Shown piece by piece: positions 20,699-31,047 of a stretch of 64,000 nt of DNA. The position numbers were made by a program, and so were the translations under genes. Under the pieces are notes generated by a model. It saw only the letters and a list, made by a program, of their open reading frames with translations. It did no database searches and had not been told where the DNA came from. The stretch is taken from contig OY992537.1 in the NCBI GenBank assembly GCA_963921195.1, positions 14,223,125 to 14,287,124 on the forward strand, given 5' to 3'. Each line of letters opens with the position of its first letter. Positions within the stretch are counted from its first letter, which is position 1. The stretch comes from Pegoplata infirma. Its lineage: Eukaryota; Arthropoda; Insecta; Diptera; Anthomyiidae.

Positions 20699-21282
20699 GA
20701 TATAAAATTAAATTTCTAACCAGCCCAAAAAACACTGAAATCGGAGAAAAAATGGCCTAGTTATACGAACTTCCCCAGACCATTTTAACGTTATTTTATA
20801 TATGAGAAAAAAAATAATTTTTTCTGATTTTCAATTGTTTGGCAAATTATCATTCCATTAGTTCTTATAATAATGGAAAGAAAATTTTTTTCTCTTTCAA
20901 AAAAACATGGTCTGGGGAAGTATTTATAACTTTGTCATTTTTCATCGCATTTCGGAGTCTTTTGGCTAGTTAGAAAGATAATTGCAAATACATAAAAAAA
21001 TTATTTCTTTTTAACTTAAGTTTAAAAAAGTATTTTTTTTTTTTAAACTACTGGACCGGTTCTGGTACCGGTTTCCCGGTTCTAGATATATTCCCAGTAA
21101 TACTGTTTAGAGCTTGGAAGGGTTGGTCAGCATTTGGAAAGTGCCAAAAAAAACTGTTATATCACTATTAAATCGGCATTATTTTATATGAAAGGTGGCA
21201 AGTTTGTGATAGTTCATTTGGGTCCGTGTGACATATAACGTGACCAAGCCAAGTCCTGCAGGATTATTATCAAAAATTAACT
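20699..21282. other. Unassigned intron sequence with a small inverted repeat
   Basis: ACTTCCCCAGACCAT near 20769 and its complement ATGGTCTGGGGAAGT near 20908 form an inverted pair about 125 bp apart, perhaps an old MITE. The rest shows no gene. Confidence 0.4.
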
Positions 21283-21355
21283 CGCCCGAGCAGGGACTTG
21301 AACCCTGGACCCTTGGATTAAAAGTCCAATGCTCTACCGACTGAGCTACCCGGGC
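21283..21355 (-). tRNA. tRNA-Lys (anticodon TTT), unpaired
   Basis: The mature sequence is the shared Lys sequence, with a T5 terminator on the minus strand. No Gly gene lies within 2.4 kb on either side. It lies in the 29.7-kb spz3 intron, the first tRNA 5' of the 19233 exon. Confidence 0.97.
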
Positions 21356-21739
21356 TTACAATAATCAACTTGAATATGCATTTGATTTCGATATGAATAT
21401 ATGAGAATTTATATGTAAACACAGCTTAAAATATTTTATTATTTCCTCAAAAAAAAGAAAAAAATCAATGGCCCAATCCTTAGAACACAACGCTGTACCC
21501 GATTTCTGAAACAATGCGAAAAGTTTCCGCGTCGAATAAATGTATTTCACAAAGTGATTTAGAAAATAGCTTTGCATTTTTTTCGAGTTCGATATTTTTA
21601 ACACGAGCTTCATTGTACAGGGTGGTCCAATAACTGGTATCTTTTTAAAACATGCAATGAAATGAACAATACTCAATAGTTTTGAAACCTTATGGCTTTA
21701 TTTGAAAGAGCAAATATTCCCATTATTTATGGCAAACGA

Positions 21740-22190
21740 CTTCATTCATGCGGTTGCCTGGGTTAGCTCCGCAGTTGCTCATTCTCGGCACCCATTTTTC
21801 TAATGTTTCTGGTTCTATCTCACGAATGGCTTGAACGATATTCGTCGAATGGGCCTAGAACATTTCTGGATTTCCCATGTTGCATGAATCTTTAACGAGA
21901 CCCCTCAAAAAAATTTTTAAAGTTTTTAATCGGCAACTCTGAAGTGATTAATTGTCACCGCGAATATGGCGAAAAACACGATTTCCGAACTAAGTGCGCA
22001 AAATATCGATTGTTTGATGGGCTGTGGGACATATTGCGACATCCTTCTGAAAATAAATGTCATCCAAGTTGGTATATTCTATTACGGCCAACAAAAAGTC
22101 GGTAATCATGGCTATGTAGCGCTCATCTTTGACGAAAATGGGAGTTTCAGCTGTATTTTTGAAAATATTGTGTAATGATGCTGATACTCA
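21740..22190 (-). pseudogene. Decayed DDE transposase of a mariner/Tc1-type element
   Basis: On the minus strand the frame reads RYIAMITDFLLAVIE, then DDIYFQKDVAICPTAHQTID, and after stop codons REIEPETLEKWVPRM. These are the middle and C-terminal parts of an IS630/Tc1/mariner transposase of the WFQQDGA type. The second catalytic Asp is still seen in FQKDVA. The segment that should hold the third one is mutated (CRLKTLK). At least two in-frame stops interrupt it, and the N-terminal DNA-binding part is missing or unrecognisable. It is not active. Confidence 0.8.
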
Positions 22191-22690
22191 AATCTATTGC
22201 TTTCTATAGATGAATTGGATTCTTTACAATACCTTGCGAGTTTTACGATCCCAAGATGTACCAATTTGTTTGTTAACATAACCTCATTTGAGTGCCTTAT
22301 TTCGGTTAAAAACTTTTTTTCGAAAAACGTGCAGTTTGGCAGCGCAGTACTGCGCTACAACGCGATACAGCGGAGCAAGCCGAAGACGCATCAATGAAGT
22401 CGTTTGCCATAAAAAACGGGAATGTTTGCTCTTTCAAATAAAGCCATAAGGTTTCAAAACTATTGAGTATTGTTCATTTCATTGCATCCCAGCAAAACTT
22501 TGGTAATGTGTAGTGATTATATAACACATTACCAGGTAATGTATATACCTTATTTGTAGCATTATTTTAGGATGTCTTACCAAACATTTGTTCCACAACG
22601 TATTATTTTAAAGTGAAAAACAATGCATTACTAATAATTTGCTACGTAATGCATGATTTTGGAAAAATGTATTTCATATTTATTAGGCTT

Positions 22691-23061
22691 GTTTTTTACA
22701 GACCGGATTAAGATTAGGATTATCTTTATTTAGTTAAAAAATGGGTGAAATCAAGTCCAGAATTTTTTTTTATATTTTTTTTCTGAATCTGCATCCAAAT
22801 AGTTAATATAAACAGGAAAAAGAATTAAGCATTATCCAAAATGTAAAATGGTATAAATAAATCAGAGTTAATCCTAGGATTTAACTAAATTTATTTTTTA
22901 TTCTTTACATTTTGGACAAAGTTTAATTTGCTTTTCTGTTTATATTTACTAATTGTATGCAATTTCAGAAAAAACAATTATAAAAAAAATTCTGGACTTG
23001 ATTTGACCCATTTTTTAACTAAATGAAGTTAATCCTAATCTTAATCCGGTCTGCAAAAAAC
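22691..23061. repeat. Inverted repeat within the CCCAGC element
   Basis: GTTTTTTACAGACCGGATTA at the left pairs with the complement TAATCCGGTCTGCAAAAAAC at the right. The arms are about 130 bp with few mismatches and share AATCAAGTCCAGAATTTTTT. The centre is AAATGTAAAATGGTATAAAT-like. This is probably a separate MITE. Confidence 0.75.
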
Positions 23062-23221
23062 AGGGCTATTATTTCTAAACATTATATCATGGATGATTTA
23101 TATTTGGTTACATTATGTATTATTTGAAAGTTTGAAATAATGCATTATTTATAATTAAATGCATAATGCATTACAATAACATAAAAAATAATTATTTTAT
23201 AAAAAAATGCATAAGTTTAAA

Positions 23222-23330
23222 CTAGAAATGGGCTCACGACAAGAAATTTCTAACGACACACACTCACTAGCATATTATATCTACTTACACTCACTTACAA
23301 TCACGTGAGTAAATTTAATACAAAATTACT
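23222..23330. mobile_element. CTCAC-hAT fragment
   Basis: AGAAATGGGCTCACGACAAG, then CACACACTCACTAGC and CACTTACAATCACGTGAG match one end of the CTCAC-hAT family. The other end is missing. Confidence 0.65.
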
Positions 23331-23789
23331 TTTTCACTACTCGTAACACCTTATATATTACGTTTTGGTATGCTATATTATATACCTTACTCGTAACCTA
23401 TAAAATATCATATATTTTACACCTTACTGGTATTCTTCGTTATAAATTTATGACTTATTTTATATCTTACTGGTATTCTATGTGATAATGTGGATGCATT
23501 ACTTTGAGTCTCATCGCCTGTTAAAATCATCAATGCTGCAATGTATAAAATAAGAGATCATATACCTTATTTTATACCTTATTTGGTAATCTAAGTTTTG
23601 CTGGGATGTTTTAAAAAGATACCAGTTATTGGACCACCCCTTACAATATTTTTATTTTTCTCGATGCAAAAACTTTTCGCAAAGTTACAGAAATTGGGCT
23701 CTGGTTAGCAAAGTATAAAAATTTTATGTTGAATCATTAGTCACAAAAGATGATATTCATATTTTAAACAAATTAACTTATTTCATGTA

Positions 23790-23860
23790 GCATCGGTGGT
23801 TCAGTGGTAGAATGCTCGCCTGCCACGCGGGCGGCCCGGGTTCGATTCCCGGCCGATGCA
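23790..23860 (+). tRNA. tRNA-Gly (anticodon GCC)
   Basis: The mature sequence is the shared Gly sequence, with a T5 terminator in GAACTTTTTAAAAAAA. It is the Gly half of pair 6, with 132 bp to its Lys partner. Confidence 0.98.
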
Positions 23861-23992
23861 ATTACGAACTTTTTAAAAAAACATTTTAATAATTTATAAC
23901 TAAATTTTAATTTAAATAATTTCATAAAACTTACCACAGTGATCAAATAATAAATCCTTTAAAAAAGTTAAGACAAAATAAAAAATAACTAT

Positions 23993-24065
23993 CGCCCGAG
24001 CAGGGACTTGAACCCTGGACCCTTGGATTAAAAGTCCAATGCTCTACCGACTGAGCTACCCGGGC
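23993..24065 (-). tRNA. tRNA-Lys (anticodon TTT)
   Basis: The mature sequence is the shared Lys sequence. The terminator on the minus strand is T6. It is the Lys half of pair 6, and the last Lys gene towards the right of the window. Confidence 0.98.
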
Positions 24066-24411
24066 TCGATAAAGATCAATCGCACAATTAATATTCTTAA
24101 TGCAAGCTTATGCAAAAAAAGGTAAAAATTAAAAAAAAAAATAATAATTAATTTTTCCCAAACATGAAATTGGACAGTATTTCTTGTTGTTTCTACATAA
24201 GAAATGTTGTTTTCAAGACAAAGACCGCCTTTGCATGGCTGAGGCTCGCAGTGGAGTCCTAAATTTGACCAAAAAACATCTTTTAGTTCAAACTAAATTA
24301 TTTAGTAAAATAAGAGCGTTTACCGAGGCTTAGCGGTAAAAAAGCAGGAGTTAAAAATCAATAACTTCACTCTATTTTAGATGTTTCTTATATTTTTACA
24401 TTATTTCATAA
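24066..24411. other. Spacer between tRNA genes
   Basis: No feature is recognised in this spacer before the unpaired Gly gene. Confidence 0.4.
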
Positions 24412-24482
24412 GCATCGGTGGTTCAGTGGTAGAATGCTCGCCTGCCACGCGGGCGGCCCGGGTTCGATTCCCGGCCGATGCA
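24412..24482 (+). tRNA. tRNA-Gly (anticodon GCC), unpaired
   Basis: The mature sequence is the shared Gly sequence, with a T6 terminator. The upstream flank ATTATTTCATAAG matches that of the 23790 gene. No Lys gene follows, so its partner was lost or never copied. Confidence 0.98.
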
Positions 24483-25052
24483 ACTTTCATTTTTTAAAAT
24501 TTTGCAATTATTTTTTTTTGCACTCCAAACATAAACAAATTTTAAAGCTTTCTCAATATCAAAATGTCGGGGATATAATCCATCTTAAGAGTAATTTTGA
24601 ATAAAATAAAATTTCAATCCTTTTTTGAAAATTTTATACTTTTCCGAGATCAAAATGTAGGATATAAATCCATCCAGGCAGTGATTCTAAGTAATTTATT
24701 TATTATTTCAATCTGTTTTTTAAAACTTGCAATTATTCTGAATAATATAGCTTTTAAAAAGTGAAGGTCTCCTTAGTTGTTTAGAGGGTTAAAAGAACAT
24801 TTGTGATTTTCCACATCAAACTGCAATCATACATAATTCTTTTTTTTTATGATGTTAATTCTTACATCAATTTTGTTAAGATTTTGAAATAGAATCACGT
24901 ATTTAAAGTAACACATCTGTATTTTTGAGTTTATGTATTGTTTAATTGGTATTCGTTAAATTTTGATGCTTTAAAGCTCAAGTGCCTTTCTAAAGACCTT
25001 TTGCAAAAAAATTACATAAGTCAAAATAAAATCTAGGTTAAAAGCCTTCATA
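24483..25052. other. Unassigned AT-rich sequence
   Basis: A partial direct repeat is visible: GATCAAAATGTAGGATATAA near 24648 echoes ATCAAAATGTCGGGGATATA near 24558, about 90 bp apart. No gene is seen. Confidence 0.4.
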
Positions 25053-25502
25053 AAGCCCCTATGACACTACATTTTTTTTGTATTTTATTTTTTATTAATT
25101 GATAGAATGAAACAGCAAAAGAAGAAATGAAAAAGAAACATAAAATAAACAAACAAATAGTGATGATTACTTTCATTTAAATAAAAACCCGCTGAATAAA
25201 TACCAAAAACCGTCAAAAAAGCAAAAAAGTCGCTTCATTTAAAGAAAAACAGAAAAGTTGGCAACACTTAATATCATTAATGCGTAAATGTCAAAAAAAT
25301 ATGTAAAATTTTTACATTTTTTTTGACATTCAATCATTTGATAACCAAATTAATCGATAACACAAGAATAAAACTTGACGTTTACTGTTTTTTTTTAGTT
25401 TGCTTTTACTCTTCACACTTGTTCAGGTTTCCTATGGTGATATATTTGCACTGTTCACATAAATTTCATCAATACAAAAAAAATGTAGTGTCATAGGGGC
25501 TT
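25053..25502. mobile_element. AAGCCCCTATGACAC MITE
   Basis: Terminal inverted repeats of about 28 bp read AAGCCCCTATGACACTACAT and the complement ATGTAGTGTCATAGGGGCTT. The 450-bp inside is AT-rich and contains a smaller inverted pair (TGTCAAAAAAATATGTAAAA against TTTTACATTTTTTTTGACA). No coding sequence. Confidence 0.82.
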
Positions 25503-26466
25503 AAATGTCACGAAGATGATAAAATGTTTGAAAGGGAATTCTTGACAAATGATCATGGTACAGACATTTTTTGTATTGGTAAAGCAAAAAATATTGTTAA
25601 TATTTAAACAGTTGTGCGTTAATAACAAAACTAATATTGAGAAGATTTTCAATACACAATTAACAAAAAAATCTAAAAATAAATTTTTAAAATAATTTCT
25701 GTTTTAAATTGTTATAATCTTTAAAGTAAAGATGAACACATGGGTGGTAACTTGCCATTATGAGCTATAAACGAACTAAACACTTTAGGCTGTCTTATAC
25801 GGAGTTCACACTAGAGAATTTGTACTCGTTTAAGCCACTTGTTTAAAAAAGTAAACAAAATCGTTCACACTACATTTTGCGCGTTTAACTTTGAGTGTTT
25901 AACGTTTGTAAACAAACGCACATAACCTAATTCTGAAAAAAATTGCAAAAATATTTCTAAAAACCTTTTAAACTTTGGCGGAAGACAAGATATTTAATTT
26001 TTTTATAACATTTACATAACACCACTACACGGAACACCTTTTTATTGACTCTTTCCAAGTAAATAGGAAGATTTTTCTGTTTTTTGTTCCGGACCTGTCC
26101 GAAGATGTTTGCATATTTATACTGCGATGGAAGGCAAAACTCACTATTAGTACAGCTTTTCCAATATAATTATAAATAAAACACACACTTTTTTCTGATT
26201 TTTCAGTAGTTTTTATTAGTTTTTTAAATATTTATAATTTCTCAATTTTCCAATGTTTTGCTAAAAAAATGTCAGACCGATACAGAAGCTGGTTGCTATG
26301 AAATCTTTTTTTGGCATAGAATAAAGAAAAATTAAAAGAAAATATACCGAGCCCTGCCTTTGAAATGTTTAGCGAAATGTTCAACAGGGAAACAAGTCGA
26401 ATTTGATTGTTTAGCTGAACAACCAAATGTATGGGGAAACAGGTCAAATTTTGCTCGTTTAAGTGC

Positions 26467-26632
26467 GTATGATACTTGCTTGTTTCAAGTTACTTGTTGC
26501 TGCATTTATTAGGGTTTTTCTATAAAAATTTCGATAACTTCAACCAAAAATTTTGAATTTATCGAAATTCCCATAGAAAAACCCTAATAAATGCAGCAAC
26601 AAGTAACTTGAAAAAAGCAAGTATCATAAAGG
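26467..26632. repeat. Short perfect inverted repeat, arms about 75 bp
   Basis: ATGATACTTGCTTGTTTCAA and onward to TTTCGATAA pair with the complement ending AAAAAGCAAGTATCAT. The loop is about 15-20 nt. GGGTTTTTCTAT/ATAGAAAAACCC lie in the stem. It abuts the larger hairpin that starts at 26639. Confidence 0.85.
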
Positions 26633-26638
26633 CATTAG

Positions 26639-27198
26639 CCAACGACGGTAGTCGGCGTTGCCTTTATAAGGATACCAAAAAGTTGGATTTGAAATCCAAA
26701 TTAGCAAATCCAAATCCACGTGGTGGCGCAAATCCAACGTTTACAACACAAAATGTTGGCCTCTACATTTTGAGCATTTAGTACATTTATTTTATATTTA
26801 GTACATTTTTTGTTTTTAATACAAAAAATGGCATTATTAGGGGACACAAAATAAAAATAAAACAATAAAATCGATATTTTCTTGTTTATTGTTAATTATT
26901 TTAATTTTATTTTTTTTAAATTAGCTGCTTTTATGAGAAAAATGTGAAAACTGAACGAAAATATAATTAACAAAAATATAGTTAAAAATAATTATTTTTA
27001 TTTTTTGATTTGTTCCCAATTTTCTTGAATTTTTTCCGACCTTTTTTTAGTTGTAGCGTTGTTTTGTACCTTTCTGCCCAACATTTTGTGTTGTAAACGT
27101 TGGATTTGCGCCACCACGTGGATTTGGATTTGCTAATTTGGATTTCAAATCCAACTTTTTGGTATCTTTATAAAGGCAACGCCGACTACCGTCGTTGG
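26639..27198. mobile_element. CCAACGACGG hairpin element, arms about 125 bp
   Basis: CCAACGACGGTAGTCGGCGT and its complement ACGCCGACTACCGTCGTTGG form the ends. The arms continue through CAAATCCACGTGGTGGCGCA and ACACAAAATGTTGG with almost no mismatch. The middle is AT-rich. The arms are unusually GC-rich for this window, and the stem includes a second palindrome, CCACGTGG. Confidence 0.85.
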
Positions 27199-27264
27199 TT
27201 TAGCGCTTAAACACTCATGAGATGTTTAAAGTCGGTAGTGTGAACTCCGTATTAGCATCGATTC

Positions 27265-28673
27265 CACTGTCCGACAAAAATTAAAAAAAATCGTTGAACA
27301 CGACCTGGATAATATACGTTTGAAACTAGAGACTAAATGTAGTAAAACTGCATTTACAGTTTTTCATTTCGTGATCCTGTTTCCTTTTAAAATGACTTTA
27401 ATGTTTTAGAGGATTAAATTTTATAAAATATATTTTTTTTAATTTATACTTTTCCTAGGATGCTACTAGTGATAGCAAATGAGAGAGGAGGATCTCCCCT
27501 AATTTTTCTATTTAATTATTTTTACGTATCAGGAAAAAGAGGTAAGTTACAACCTTTCAAAACTTTATCCTTTAATATCATTCAAAATTTTCAATAGAAT
27601 ATTTTGATAAAGTTTTCAAAGGTCTTTATTCACATCCTTTTATTTTAACAAGGCAAAATGAAACAAGTAAGAAAATTATAGTCGGTCAAGACCAACCATA
27701 TAATACCCTACACCTGAGTTTCCCGGAAAATGGGTCCCAAGTTCAAACAAGGACTGATTAGATCTATATTTTGTAAAATCTTTAATAAGTGTAAAAAGCA
27801 CTCACAAATCAAATTTGAGTGGAATAGGCTTCTTTTTGTTGACAATAAACCGTTTCAACTGAATATCGGGCGAAATTTTCACATGGGACCTAGGTCCAAA
27901 AATGGTCCGATGATAATCAGATTTGATAAGGTCATTAAAGTACGCGTTTAACATATACAAACAGAATTTTAATTAAATATTTTCTATTTTCATGAAATTT
28001 GAGAGATTTATGTGAAAATCGGGAAGGTGGTTTGTATGGGGGCTACAAGAAGAACTGGTCCGATTTCTTTAAAATTCGGAATGGTGATTTGTGTGAATGA
28101 AACATGATTATATGCCAAATTTCGAAAAGATACCTATTAAAATGCGGCTATTAGAGTCATTTGAGCCAAAACTAAAGAGGACCTTTGTATGAGGGCTAGG
28201 TCTAAATAAATAGGTTTCGTCCTTGGGCCAAAAGAGGCTTAAGTTTCAAATTTCAAGTCAATTGGTTAAAAATTGCGACCTGTATCGTGTTTACACCGTT
28301 TACATGGACAGACAGACAGACGGACAGACGGACGGACGGACATCGCTAAATCGACTCAAAAAGTCGATCGGTATACTTAAAAGTGGGTCTAGGACCAATA
28401 TTTCGGGTAGTTAAAAACATCAGCACAAACTCATTATACCCTGTACCACAGTGTGGTGTAGGGTATAAAGATGGACAAATTAGGGGAGGTCCTTATCTTT
28501 CATTTGTCATCACCAGTGGCTTCCTAGAACAAGTACAAATATTTCAGAAATATTTTGCAAAATGTATCCCTTAGAACTTTGAAGTCGTTTTAAAAGGAAA
28601 TAGGATCACAAAATGAAAAACTGTAAATGCAGTTTTATCATGTTTCATGTTTAATATTGACTGTCGGACGGTG
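27265..28673. mobile_element. GTCCGACA-type inverted-repeat MITE, copy 2, split by MM-A
   Basis: Ends are CACTGTCCGACA and TGTCGGACGGTG. The inner arms match copy 1 at 637-1007: CTAGAGACTAAATGTAGTAA and TTTTTCATTTCGTGATCCTG. The MM-A element at 27663-28470 sits in the middle. Confidence 0.8.
27663..28470 (+). mobile_element. MM-A mini-me-like element
   Basis: A near-complete copy from ACAAGTAAGAAAATTATAG to TGTGGTGTAGGGTATAAA. The microsatellite reads ACAGACAGACAGACGGACAG followed by ACGGACGGACGG. The GGTCAAGACCAACC pair has one change from the usual. Confidence 0.87.
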
Positions 28674-28925
28674 TTTTTGATCAATGATCTATTCTAAGTC
28701 ATTCCTAGAATGTCCGTATGTCCGTCCGTCTATCTGTATAAGACATGATGCAGTCCAAAATAAAACAACGTAGACGTTAAAAATCGGGGGGAAAAACGTT
28801 TCCCCCTGAAAAACTAAACCAACCTCTAAAAAACGCATTTTTTATGTTTTTTTAATTTTTTTTAATTTACATTACATGTTGGAGGGTATAAAAGATTCGG
28901 CACAGCTGAATTTAATACTAACTCG
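28674..28925 (+). mobile_element. MM-C fragment (3' part)
   Basis: GTCCGTATGTCCGTCCGTCT, then CGGGGGGAAAAACG and TTTCCCCCTGAAAAAC, and the end GTTGGAGGGTATAAAAGATT plus CGGCACAGCTGAATTTAA match the 58591-59060 copy. The 5' part is absent. Confidence 0.72.
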
Positions 28926-29303
28926 TTTTTATATAAAATCATTCTTTCGCGTGATTTTTTTTTTACAAACATTTTGTTATCGCAGATTTTTTTTTTTTTT
29001 TCATAAAAAATTTTATTTGTCAAAATTTAACAAATTTTACCAATATTTAAATTATTTTTGCGTCAATGTCTGCAGTATGCGTGCACAATTATTTCACAAA
29101 TTGTTTGTGTCACGCTTCCATCTCTTTTTCAAACAACAAAATAGATTTCTTATCATGAAACTACTAGTAAAAGTATTAGACGAAAATCCAGTGGGGATTT
29201 TATGCTTAGATGATAAAGTTTAAAAATAGCACAATATCTAGTGTGTGCTGCATATGAATGGTAAATTGTGTGATGATGTGTGTAGACGAAACATGATCAA
29301 TAA
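28926..29303. other. Unassigned sequence before a tRNA
   Basis: An open frame crosses this stretch but begins inside MM-C and has a low-complexity, Phe-rich composition, so I do not call it. No other feature. Confidence 0.4.
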
Positions 29304-29374
29304 GCATCGGTGGTTCAGTGGTAGAATGCTCGCCTGCCACGCGGGCGGCCCGGGTTCGATTCCCGGCCGATGCA
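29304..29374 (+). tRNA. tRNA-Gly (anticodon GCC), unpaired
   Basis: The mature sequence is the shared Gly sequence, with a T6 terminator about 7 nt downstream. It lies 4.8 kb from the next tRNA and has no Lys partner. Confidence 0.98.
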
Positions 29375-29768
29375 ACTTTACTTTTTTGTATTTTTTTTTA
29401 AATATTTTTTTTTATTAATTTTAATTTTTGATTTAAATAAAGAAATTTGAAATGATTTTTTGGTAAATAATAAAATTAAGTGGTGTGACAATTTGTCAAA
29501 TAATATTAAAATATGTAAAAATATTTTAAAATTTGAAAAAAAAATTAAGTTTACAAATACACATAAGCCTTCTTGCAGCCCAGTGGGTCGAACATGCCAA
29601 ACAATGAAAAACGATGGAAAAATTTAAATGAAAATAAAATATTCAATTAAAAAAATAATTAATGAATCGGTTTATTTGTTATTTGAAAATTGACAATTTT
29701 AAATTATTCGAACAGTTAATCGACCAAAATTAATCGGTTAACCGATTAACGGTTAATCGACTGAATAC
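29375..29768. other. Unassigned AT-rich sequence
   Basis: A short self-similar run (AATCGGTTAACCGATTAACGG at 29732-29753) is palindromic around TTAACC. No gene is seen. Confidence 0.4.
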
Positions 29769-30732
29769 CGGAGTGTACCACAATCTCAAAAATTTACATT
29801 CTTGTATAGTTTTGTATGGGCTATCGATTAATTTTTTTTTTTGGAAAATTTTCAAAACACGTTCTGAAATTTTTCATTTTTTAAAAAAGTCAATTTATCA
29901 AAAATCCGGTCACTTTTGTTTTTTTTTTTTGTAAGTTAAGATGTTTTTCTATCCACACAAAAAAATTCAGACATGTGTTTTTCATTTTTTTCGAGAAAAT
30001 CGCATTTGAATATTAGTGTCCGACCGAACAGTTCGGCCAAAAAATGGTATTGGCCAAAAATTAATATTTGCAAGCATTTTTAAGAGCTTTTTCAGATGAC
30101 CGTTTGTTTGTTTAGGCGATAGAAGACTATTCTGACTTTCAAATTTAATGGCGAGGACTAAGTTAAGTACCAATTTAGATGTTCGGTAACCGAACGTTGG
30201 CCAAATTGAAAAAAGTTCGGTTACCGAACTTCGAAATTGTGGCTTAACTTCGTACTCGTTCTTAAATTTTACACTCAGAATCGTCTTCCATCTCCTCAAC
30301 AATTCAACCCCAAATAAAAAAGTTGTTAAAAGTACTCCCGAATACCAAATTTTTGATTAAATGACGTTTTTTGGCCGAACTGTTCGGTCGGACACTATTG
30401 AATATTAAATTTCATAACAATTTTGTAATTTGCTTGTATTTTCTTATTTCAACGTAGCGAATGAGTATTGAATATTTGCATAAATATTACTCATACGCTA
30501 TATTGAAACAAGAAAATACAAGCAAATTACTAAATTGTTATGAAATTCAAAATTCAACTGAAAAACACATGTCTGAATTTTTTTGTGTGAATAGATTTTT
30601 GATAAATTGACTTTTTTAAAAAATTTAAAATTTCAGAACGGGTTCTGAAAATTTTCCACAAAAAAAAGTTTAATCGATAGCCCTTACAAAACTATACAAG
30701 AATGTAAATTTTTGAGATTGTGGTGCACTCCG
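29769..30732. mobile_element. CGGAGTG long-inverted-repeat element
   Basis: Ends are CGGAGTGTACCACAATCTC and GAGATTGTGGTGCACTCCG. Each arm runs about 240 bp, through TTGTATAGTTTTGTATGGGC and ACAAAAAAATTCAGACATGT. The right side holds another symmetric block (AATTTGCTTGTATTTTCTTA at 30427 against TAAGAAAATACAAGCAAATT-like sequence at about 30510). A hAT-like element is nested at 30014-30397. Confidence 0.82.
30014..30397. mobile_element. hAT-like MITE with TAGTGTCCGACC ends
   Basis: Ends are TAGTGTCCGACCGAACAGTT and its complement, about 30 bp inverted. The target duplication is a perfect 8 bp, TTGAATAT (30006-30013 and 30398-30405). The inside contains two GTTCGGTTACCGAAC-like palindromes. 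No transposase. Confidence 0.87.
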
Positions 30733-30779
30733 CTTTAATTTGATAAATATTTAAACAAGGGCCTCCTAAGCCCAGTCTT

Positions 30780-31040
30780 TAAAAAATTTAAAAACCAAAA
30801 ACGCTAAAAAAATTTTTGATGAAAAAAAAAAATTTGATGGAAAAAAATTTTGTTGATGAAAAAAAGTTTTTGAAGAAGGGAAAAAATTTTGATGAAAAAA
30901 AAATTTTTTTTTTGATAAAAAAAATAAATTTAGTGAAAAAAATATGAAAAAATTTCGAATTACAATTGATATTTTTTGAATTACATTTGATCTTTTTTTA
31001 AATTACAACTGATCTATTCCGAATTACATCTGTAAATGGT
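30780..31040. repeat. GATGAAAAAAA tract and GTAATTCG fragment
   Basis: From 30800 to 30950 short units of GATGAAAAAAATTTT repeat imperfectly. From 30953 the right end of the GTAATTCG element follows (CGAATTACAATTGATATTTT up to ATCTGTAAATGGTG). The same two repeat types also occur near each other around 52500-54480. Confidence 0.6.
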
Positions 31041-31047
31041 GTAGAGC

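Larger units (their letters stand above)
22488..23605. mobile_element. CCCAGC element, copy 1
   Basis: Ends are CCCAGCAAAACTT and AAGTTTTGCTGGG, flanked by AT. The uninterrupted left arm of the surrounding mariner remnant shows the empty site as CATTGCATGTTTTAAA. The inside has repeated TTAC/GTAA-rich motifs (GGTAATGTGTAG, CCTTATTTGGTAATC) and two further inserts. A related shorter element is at 63452-63878. Confidence 0.82.
21619..23641. mobile_element. Degraded mariner/Tc1-type transposon with a later insertion
   Basis: Inverted ends read CAGGGTGGTCCAATAACTGG and the near-complement ending GGACCACCCCT, flanked by TA on both sides (21617-21618 and 23642-23643). Complementarity extends about 140 bp inward, past ATAAAGCCATAAGG. 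A decayed transposase lies inside on the minus strand. The right arm is cut by the CCCAGC element at 22488-23605. Confidence 0.82.
25798..27251. mobile_element. TACGGAGTTCACAC element, possibly PIF/Harbinger-like
   Basis: Ends are TACGGAGTTCACACTA and TAGTGTGAACTCCGTA, flanked by TTA on both sides (25795-25797 and 27252-27254). A 3-bp TTA duplication is typical of PIF/Harbinger, so this class is suggested. Inside, CTTGTTTAAAAAAGTAAAC and GTTTAACGTTTGTAAACAAA motifs repeat. Two inverted repeats are nested. No transposase is seen. Confidence 0.72.

Noticed and set aside
28876..29223. 115-codon plus-strand frame
   Set aside because: It starts inside the MM-C end sequence and is Phe-rich without a domain.
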